From NCBI GenBank assembly GCA_934249275.1, contig CAKQKT010000028.1, positions 1 to 18,190 of the forward strand: a stretch of DNA of 18,190 nt. The letters run 5' to 3'. Below, piece after piece: positions 18,053 through 18,190 of the stretch. The notes under the pieces were generated by a model. The model made no database searches. It saw only the letters and a program-made list of their open reading frames with translations, and was not told where the DNA came from. This DNA is from an uncultured Sutterella sp. Its GTDB lineage: Bacteria > Pseudomonadota > Gammaproteobacteria > Burkholderiales > Burkholderiaceae_F. Each line of letters opens with the position of its first letter. Within the stretch, counting starts at the first letter, position 1. A program made the position numbers and the translations under genes.

Positions 18053-18190
18053 AAAATCAGAATCAACGAACCGATAAGTGTGAACATCGGCAGTTTCAAG
18101 AGTGAGTTCAAAGGCACTCAAAAAACTTACGAAGTTCGCGCTTTGAAGGAAAGCCGAAAGACGAAAGATAATTCTTTCTCTTTCAATTCC
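18053..18190 (+). other. Pre-16S rRNA leader
   Basis: Transcribed leader after boxA running to the window edge. It carries small hairpins CCGAT/ATCGG (18071-18090) and GAGTG/CACTC (18100-18119), and a purine/pyrimidine-rich end that is probably half of the RNase III processing stalk. The conserved 16S start (AGAGTTTGATC) is not in the window, so the 16S gene must begin beyond it. Confidence 0.8.

Overview
The window reads as a stretch of ordinary chromosome from a betaproteobacterium. Three things point that way: the gene order smc-zipA-ligA, the use of Smc rather than MukB, and tandem TTGACA promoters with a boxB/boxA leader in front of an rRNA operon. Anaerobic C4-dicarboxylate exchange (DcuC), isoaspartyl dipeptide use (IadA) and an inducible-type ornithine decarboxylase suggest a host-associated, amino-acid-using, oxygen-limited member such as the Sutterellaceae. 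That family assignment is inference. Coding density is high. No mobile element, CRISPR array, tRNA or prophage was seen, and nothing resembles an undescribed defence or mobile system.

Left half (1-9112), all genes on the minus strand. Read in transcription order they are: prmB (ribosomal protein L3 glutamine methyltransferase) and yheS (ABC-F ATPase), 9 bp apart and ended by an intrinsic terminator near 6195-6223; speF/speC-type ornithine decarboxylase, alone, ended by a terminator near 3760-3795; a MetQ-like lipoprotein, alone and without its ABC partners, ended by a terminator near 2665-2691; then dcuC and iadA, 35 bp apart. iadA runs off the left edge. A noncoding stretch of about 320 bp lies in front of dcuC.

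Right half (9370-18190), all on the plus strand and divergent from prmB: smc (starting at TTG), zipA with its own candidate promoter, an intrinsic terminator lying directly in front of ligA, then ligA, an S-methyl-5'-thioinosine/thioadenosine phosphorylase, and def (peptide deformylase), the last two overlapping by 4 bp. After def come two strong sigma-70-type promoters, a boxB-like hairpin and an exact boxA. This is the leader of an rRNA operon whose 16S gene must begin just beyond the right edge.

Functionally the right half joins chromosome organisation (Smc), division (ZipA), replication and repair (LigA), nucleoside salvage and N-terminal maturation (Def). prmB-yheS is a small ribosome-directed operon. 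The observations most worth checking are a candidate sliding-clamp motif at the end of an extended LigA tail, and intrinsic terminators placed 13-15 nt before the start codons of both prmB and ligA.
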